From Gammaproteobacteria bacterium (lineage in GTDB: Bacteria > Pseudomonadota > Gammaproteobacteria > Pseudomonadales > Azotimanducaceae), in contig VXNE01000319.1 of NCBI GenBank assembly GCA_009840715.1, positions 1 to 10,462 of the forward strand: DNA of 10,462 nucleotides, in the 5' to 3' direction. Within the stretch, counting starts at the first letter, position 1. Each line of letters opens with the position of its first letter. This document shows positions 6,495-10,462 of the stretch, one piece after another. The translations under genes were made by a program, and so were the position numbers. The notes beneath the pieces were generated by a model, which saw nothing but the letters and a program-made list of their open reading frames with translations, made no database searches and was not told the origin of the DNA.

Positions 6495-9400
6495 CTACCG
6501 GTACGCGCCGAACTTGTAGTGCACTTCCAGACCCCACCAGCGCGGGTTGGTGGGTTCGATCACACGGCGGTGACCCTGGGACTCGGCGTAGGTGAACTGG
6601 TTGCGCACCCCGATCTCGTCGAGGATGTTGTTCACGAAGCCCGCGACGGTCCACTGCCGGTCGAGGCTCGTCCAGCTCACCCGGGCATCCCAGCGCAGGA
6701 AAGCCGGGGCGACGCTCAGGGGGCTCGCCGCGGTCGGACGTCCGCCGGCGGGGAACTCGTCCGTCCAGGCCACGCTCGTCAGGTAGGTGACCGTGCCGCG
6801 GTTGCCGAGGTTCTGCACGTAGTCCGCCCAGCCCGTGAACTTATGCTTCGGGACCCGGGGCAGCGGCTCGCCGTCGATCAGCAGGTTGCGCTCCGCGACC
6901 GTGAAGACGCTCGACGGGGCCAGCGCGTTGCTGCCGTCCACGACGCCGCGGGTGCCCGCGGTCGGCTCGAAGAGTTCCGCGTTGTAGCTGGCGTCCGTGT
7001 AGCTGTAGTTCAGGCCGACGGTGATCTCGTCCGTCACCAGCCACATGCCTTCGAACTCGAAGCCGATGGTCTCGGCGGACGGTGCGTTCTGCACGCTCGT
7101 GCTCACCCCGGTGAACGAGAACGTGCTGAACTGCAGGTGGATCAGGTCGTAGTCGTACAGATACGCGGAAGCGTTCAGCTGCACCGTGCCGTCGAAGAGC
7201 TGGCCCTTGTAGCCGAGCTCGTACGCCGTCAGGTCCTCCGGGGCGTAGGTCGGGATGAACGAGAAGTAGCCGAGGTTGAAGCCCCCGGCCCGGTAGCCGG
7301 TGGTGACCGAGAAGTAGTAGAGGTCCTTCTCGTTGGGCGTGAAGTCCAGGTTCACCCGCCACGTGATCTCGTCGAAGTCGTTGACCATCGAGCGGTAGAT
7401 GGAACGGGCGAACGGGACACCCCGAAACCGCACCTTGTCGAAGTCCGCGATGTTCCCGGTGGCGTCGATGCCGCCGGTGATCCCGGTGTTGTACTCGGCC
7501 AGCGTCACCGCGCCGTCGCCGTCGAGGTCGCCGCACAGCGCAGCCAGCTCCACGCCCACGTTGTTGACGCAGTTGGCGAGGGCGCCCGGGGCCTCGTTGT
7601 ACAGGAACAGGCTCTCTTCCGCCTCCTTGTCGTCCTCGGCGTAGCGCACGCCCAGGGTCAGGGCGAAGAGATCGTTGATCTGCCACTCGCCCTGCAGGTA
7701 GACGGCCCAGGCCTCGGTACGGTTCTCCGTGTCCCAGATGAAGGTCGTGCCGTTCGACGCCGGGCCGCGATCCACCCGGCCCCCGGTGCCGACGGTGTCG
7801 CCCATCCACGGGTTGTCCGCGAAGTAGACCTCCTGGATGCTCGGATCGCTGAAGGACGGGATCGGCACGGCGCCGGCCAGGTTCGGCAGGACGCCCGCCT
7901 TGCCAAGCTCCTTCGCCGTACGGTGGTTGGTGCTGGTGTCGCCGGTGATCAGCCATGCCGGCACGATCACGGCACCGAACAGGTAGGCGGTGGGACCGAG
8001 GACGCCGTAGTCCGCGGGCTCGGTGTAGCGCGACCAGCCGTCCGGCGAGTAGAAGTCGAGCTGCTGGTCGATGTCGTTCTCGTAGTAGAAGTAGCCGCCG
8101 GTGAAGTTCAGGTTCGCGCCGACGTCGAGGAAGAACTGCACCTCGTGCTGGAAGTTCTCGTTCTCCTGGGCGGCATAGAACTGCTGGTCGATCGGCATGC
8201 CGGTGCGGTCGTCGTCCGTGGTCCGGTGGTAGAAGTAGTCCGTGTAGGCGCCGATGTACTTGACGGTCAGGTTGTCCAGCACGTCCCAGGTGACGTTCAT
8301 GTAGGCGGCCTGGTGGTCGAAGAACTCGTCCTGGAGGCCGTTGGTCCAGCCCCGCAGGTCGTCGCCGCCGAGCTCCGGGATCCGCCTGCCGTCGCCCTGG
8401 ATGCTTCGGTCCGCGAGCATCTGCAGCCCCGGATCGAAGGCCGCCTGGTAGGCGTAGTTCGGACGCGCGAACCCGGACACCGTGGTGCCGTCCGGGGCCA
8501 GGCCGACCGGATCCACGCCGCCGACCACGGGTTGCGCGTAGCGGGTCAGGCCGTTGTGCGTGAACGAGTACCAGGGATGGTCGTCGTTGATGTACGGCAC
8601 GAGTCCCGTCGGCACGATGCAGTTGGGCACGGAACGGTCGGTGGCGCTGGCGCACATCGGCGCATCGGCCGCCGTCGGATCCGCGATGGGCCGCCAGCCG
8701 TGGACGGGGACGCTCACCCAGCGCTCGCCGCCGGTCACCGGGTCGCGCATGCCGGCCTGCTCCGAGATGACGATGGCCCCGGCGCCCTGCGCTCCTGACA
8801 TCGAACGCCGGTAGCTGCGCTCGTTGCCGCGCACGAGTACGGAGAGATTGTCGAGCGGCAACCACTCGAGGGCGAGGGAGTAGTTCTCGTCGCCGTAGTC
8901 GTTGATGTCGGGGTTGCCGGGCTGCACGTCGTCCATGAAGCCGTCCCGGGTCCGCTTGACGCCGTTGGCCCGGGCGTTCAGCACGCCCTCGATGACGGGT
9001 CCGGACACGACGCCGAACACCTCCCGGGTGTTGAAGCTGCCCACGTTGGCGCGCACCTCGCCCTCGAACTCGTCGGTGGGCTTCTTGGAATGGAAGTTCA
9101 CCGCGCCGCCCACGCCGTTGCGGCCGTACAGGGTGCCCTGGGGACCGCGCAGGAACTCGATGCGTTCGATGTCGAACAGGCCGCCCTCGGTCGAGGCGAT
9201 GCCGAAGTCCTCGGAGTAGGCGCCGTCGAAGTAGGTGGCGACGCCCGGGTCCCCGCCGAGGGCGCGGAACAGGCGGCCGACGCCGCGAATGGACAGGTCA
9301 TACGGCTGGATGGTGGTCGCCGGCAGGTAGTTCTGCAGGTCTTCCTGGTTGCGCAGCCCGAAGTCCGCGATGAAGTCACCCGTGAAGGCGGTGATCGCGA

Positions 9401-9566
9401 TGGCCGTGTCCTGGACGGTCGACTCCCGGCGCTCCGCCGTGACGACGATCTCTTCGAATTGCCGCCTGCTGGCGTCTTCCGAACCCTCGTCCGCCTCTTC
9501 GGCGAACAGGGCCGGGGGTGCGAGCAGGATGCCCGCGACCGCAATGACTGCTAGGTGTTCTTTCAC
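6495..9566 (-). CDS. TonB-dependent outer-membrane receptor, paralogue 2 (GTG start)
   Basis: A 1023-residue outer-membrane transporter and tandem paralogue of the 3071-6205 gene. The start is GTG at 9564-9566, with a perfect AAGGAGG nine nt upstream. An in-frame ATG at 9642-9644 overlaps the promoter -10 and would give an arginine-rich leader, so it is rejected. The signal peptide is residues 1-22 (cleavage ALFA|EEADE), the TonB box EEIVVTAE is at 38-45, and the plug is at about 48-165 (LRGPQGTLYGRNGVGG). No STN domain is present. Barrel loops carry cysteine pairs 305/316 and 666/678. Right after the latter comes a canonical EF-hand loop, DLDGDGAVTLAE, at 680-691. The end WWGLEVHYKFGAYR matches the ending of its paralogue. 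Similarity is strongest in the plug and in barrel stretches such as TGYRAGGFNLG and AYELGYKG. Ligand is unknown. Confidence 0.95.
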   Translation of the reverse strand: MKEHLAVIAVAGILLAPPALFAEEADEGSEDASRRQFEEIVVTAERRESTVQDTAIAITAFTGDFIADFGLRNQEDLQNYLPATTIQPYDLSIRGVGRLFRALGGDPGVATYFDGAYSEDFGIASTEGGLFDIERIEFLRGPQGTLYGRNGVGGAVNFHSKKPTDEFEGEVRANVGSFNTREVFGVVSGPVIEGVLNARANGVKRTRDGFMDDVQPGNPDINDYGDENYSLALEWLPLDNLSVLVRGNERSYRRSMSGAQGAGAIVISEQAGMRDPVTGGERWVSVPVHGWRPIADPTAADAPMCASATDRSVPNCIVPTGLVPYINDDHPWYSFTHNGLTRYAQPVVGGVDPVGLAPDGTTVSGFARPNYAYQAAFDPGLQMLADRSIQGDGRRIPELGGDDLRGWTNGLQDEFFDHQAAYMNVTWDVLDNLTVKYIGAYTDYFYHRTTDDDRTGMPIDQQFYAAQENENFQHEVQFFLDVGANLNFTGGYFYYENDIDQQLDFYSPDGWSRYTEPADYGVLGPTAYLFGAVIVPAWLITGDTSTNHRTAKELGKAGVLPNLAGAVPIPSFSDPSIQEVYFADNPWMGDTVGTGGRVDRGPASNGTTFIWDTENRTEAWAVYLQGEWQINDLFALTLGVRYAEDDKEAEESLFLYNEAPGALANCVNNVGVELAALCGDLDGDGAVTLAEYNTGITGGIDATGNIADFDKVRFRGVPFARSIYRSMVNDFDEITWRVNLDFTPNEKDLYYFSVTTGYRAGGFNLGYFSFIPTYAPEDLTAYELGYKGQLFDGTVQLNASAYLYDYDLIHLQFSTFSFTGVSTSVQNAPSAETIGFEFEGMWLVTDEITVGLNYSYTDASYNAELFEPTAGTRGVVDGSNALAPSSVFTVAERNLLIDGEPLPRVPKHKFTGWADYVQNLGNRGTVTYLTSVAWTDEFPAGGRPTAASPLSVAPAFLRWDARVSWTSLDRQWTVAGFVNNILDEIGVRNQFTYAESQGHRRVIEPTNPRWWGLEVHYKFGAYR

Positions 9567-9575
9567 TCGGCGAAT

Positions 9576-9582
9576 CCTCCTT
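9576..9582 (-). promoter_or_regulatory. Strong ribosome binding site deciding a GTG start
   Basis: AAGGAGG on the minus strand sits nine nt before GTG at 9564-9566. It fixes the start of the second receptor so that the protein begins directly with its signal peptide (VKEHLAVIAVAGILL). Confidence 0.9.
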
Positions 9583-9642
9583 CGGGAATTGCACGCCACG
9601 CGACGAACCGGCACCAACGGCCGGGTTCTCCGGGAGCGACGC

Positions 9643-9670
9643 ACTATACAGACGTCACCGAGTGTTTCAA
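9643..9670 (-). promoter_or_regulatory. Sigma70-type promoter of receptor paralogue 2
   Basis: On the minus strand TTGAAA (9665-9670), a 16-nt spacer and TATAGT (9643-9648) each differ from consensus by one base. Transcription would start near 9636, leaving a leader of about 70 nt, much like that of the other receptor. It lies between the alcohol dehydrogenase stop at 9797 and the receptor start, so the receptor need not be co-transcribed with the dehydrogenase. No convincing terminator for the dehydrogenase was seen in 9671-9796. Confidence 0.75.
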
Positions 9671-9796
9671 AGTGTTACGCGACTACAAGCGTCCCTCGCG
9701 GGCCGGCAGTCCAGTGTCCAGCCACACCGCCCCCGACGACCGTGCGCGGGCCAGCACCGAACACCCGGCGAGGCCGCCCGGGCGCCGCTGTTTCGC

Positions 9797-10432
9797 TCAG
9801 TGGTCGAAGACGATGACGCTCCGCGCCACCTCGCCGGTCTCGAGCGCCATCAGCGCGTCGGTCACGTCGGCGAGGCCGATGCGGCTCGAGACCATGTCGT
9901 CGAGGTGCAGCTTGCCCTGCAGGTAGAAGTCCACGAAGCGGGGCATGTCCACCCGGAAGCGGTTCGAGCCCATCATGGAGCCCTGGATCTTCTTCTCCTG
10001 CAGGAAGTCGGGACCGTGCAGCTCGACCATGTGCCCGGGCGGGATCATCCCGATCACGGTCGCCATACCGCCGGGACGCAGCATGCGGAACGCCTGCTCC
10101 GCCGTGGCCTTGAGCCCGATCGCCTCGAAGGAGTAGTGCACGCCGCCGCCGGTGAGGTCGCGCACCTGCTGCACGACGTCTCCGGAACTGGCGTCCACCG
10201 CGTCCGTCGCGCCGAACTTGCGCGCGAGGTCCAGCTTCGAGGCCACCATGTCCACGGCGATCACCCGCCCCGCGCCGGCGATGGCGGCGCCGTTGATGGC
10301 CGAGAGCCCCACGCCCCCGCAACCGATCACCGCCACCGTCGAGCCCGGCTCCACCGCGGCCGTGTGGATGGCCGCCCCGACGCCCGTCGTGACGCCGCAC
10401 CCGATCAGGGCGGCGCGGGCCCGGGGCGGGCG
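9797..10432 (-). CDS. Zinc-type NAD-dependent alcohol dehydrogenase, C-terminal part
   Basis: About 212 residues of a medium-chain (MDR) alcohol dehydrogenase resembling the class III-like zinc ADH group. The visible part opens with RAALIGCGVTTGVGA, the segment preceding the Rossmann fold. It continues with the nucleotide loop VAVIGCGGVGLSAI, and an aspartate at the end of the second strand (VIAVD), which favours NAD over NADP. Later landmarks are FEAIGLKATAEQAFRMLRPG, IQGSMMGSNR and the ending ALETGEVARSVIVFDH. The zinc-binding catalytic domain, about the first 160 residues of a roughly 370-residue protein, is missing because the window ends. An apparent ATG at 10439-10441 (reading MYK) comes from adapter-like sequence and is not the real start. 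It probably oxidises or reduces an alcohol/aldehyde pair in the cytoplasm; substrate is unknown. Confidence 0.9.
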   Translation of the reverse strand, partial: RPPRARAALIGCGVTTGVGAAIHTAAVEPGSTVAVIGCGGVGLSAINGAAIAGAGRVIAVDMVASKLDLARKFGATDAVDASSGDVVQQVRDLTGGGVHYSFEAIGLKATAEQAFRMLRPGGMATVIGMIPPGHMVELHGPDFLQEKKIQGSMMGSNRFRVDMPRFVDFYLQGKLHLDDMVSSRIGLADVTDALMALETGEVARSVIVFDH

Positions 10433-10462
10433 CTTATACACATCAGCCGCGGCCGACGAGCT
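10433..10462. other. Nextera adapter / transposon mosaic-end sequence at right end
   Basis: CTTATACACATC (10433-10444) is identical to the inner part of the reverse-complement mosaic end. The following bases to 10459 continue in register with the Nextera Read 1 adapter complement, giving 24 of 27 matches and ending GCCGACGA. The orientation is that of adapter read-through at the right end of an insert. It explains the abrupt break in the alcohol dehydrogenase. Non-genomic origin is very likely. Confidence 0.85.

Noticed and set aside
4508..6595. Long plus-strand open frame of 695 codons
   Set aside because: It is the mirror of the receptor 1 coding strand. Its composition is Val/Arg/Ala/Asp-rich with no domain signature, while the minus strand encodes a complete receptor with all hallmarks.
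6519..8798. Long plus-strand open frame of 759 codons opposite receptor 2
   Set aside because: It is the same GC-bias shadow effect. No motif, signal or ribosome binding site supports it.
6841..8865. Minus-strand 674-codon frame inside receptor 2
   Set aside because: It is out of frame with the receptor and very rich in Arg, Gly and Pro, typical of a shifted frame in GC-rich DNA.
9700..9796. GC-rich inverted segments after the alcohol dehydrogenase stop as a terminator
   Set aside because: Only short imperfect stems (about 5-6 bp around CCCGG/CCGGG) and no T-tract.

Overview
This is a GC-rich window from a Gram-negative bacterium. The evidence for that is two complete TonB-dependent outer-membrane receptors with signal peptides, and the strong third-position G/C bias that gives every real gene long mirror ORFs on the other strand. 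The lineage cannot be fixed. TolB-propeller/M28/PDZ fusions and tandem receptors of this type are, from general knowledge, common in environmental groups such as Gemmatimonadota, Acidobacteriota and marine Gammaproteobacteria.

Layout, left to right. Positions 1-51 look like degraded Nextera-type adapter rather than genome. 52-2247 (+) is the rest of a secreted zinc aminopeptidase-like protein: TolB-type propeller repeats, an M28 peptidase with PA insert, and a C-terminal PDZ domain. 2248-2625 is a scar zone. It holds a decayed second copy of the PDZ-coding 3' end. It also holds a 30-codon chimeric ORF on the minus strand that looks like the first residues of an AAA_14/DUF4143 ATPase joined to the tail of the neighbouring small gene. 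2626-2904 (-) is a small membrane-anchored coiled-coil protein. 3071-6205 (-) and 6495-9566 (-) are two paralogous TonB-dependent receptors. 9797-10432 (-) is the C-terminal part of a zinc-type NAD-dependent alcohol dehydrogenase, cut off by the window end. 10433-10459 matches the Nextera Read 1 adapter/mosaic-end complement at 24 of 27 positions.

The two receptors are best read as separate transcription units. Each has its own sigma70-like promoter with a 5' leader of about 70 nt, a signal peptide, a TonB box, and a C(UUCG)G hairpin just after the stop codon. Their plug domains are very similar. The big extracellular loops differ: one carries five cysteine pairs and a DxDxDG stretch, the other two cysteine pairs and a textbook EF-hand loop. 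They probably import different or differently presented ligands, but the substrate cannot be read from the sequence. The peptidase next door makes a peptide-scavenging role conceivable, though this is only a neighbourhood inference.

No CRISPR array, tRNA, rRNA or intact mobile element was seen, and I do not see a clearly new system. The observations most worth following are the adapter-like ends (which create false start and stop codons), the duplicated convergent gene end with the ATPase-like fragment between the copies, and the calcium-loop and cysteine decoration of the receptor loops.
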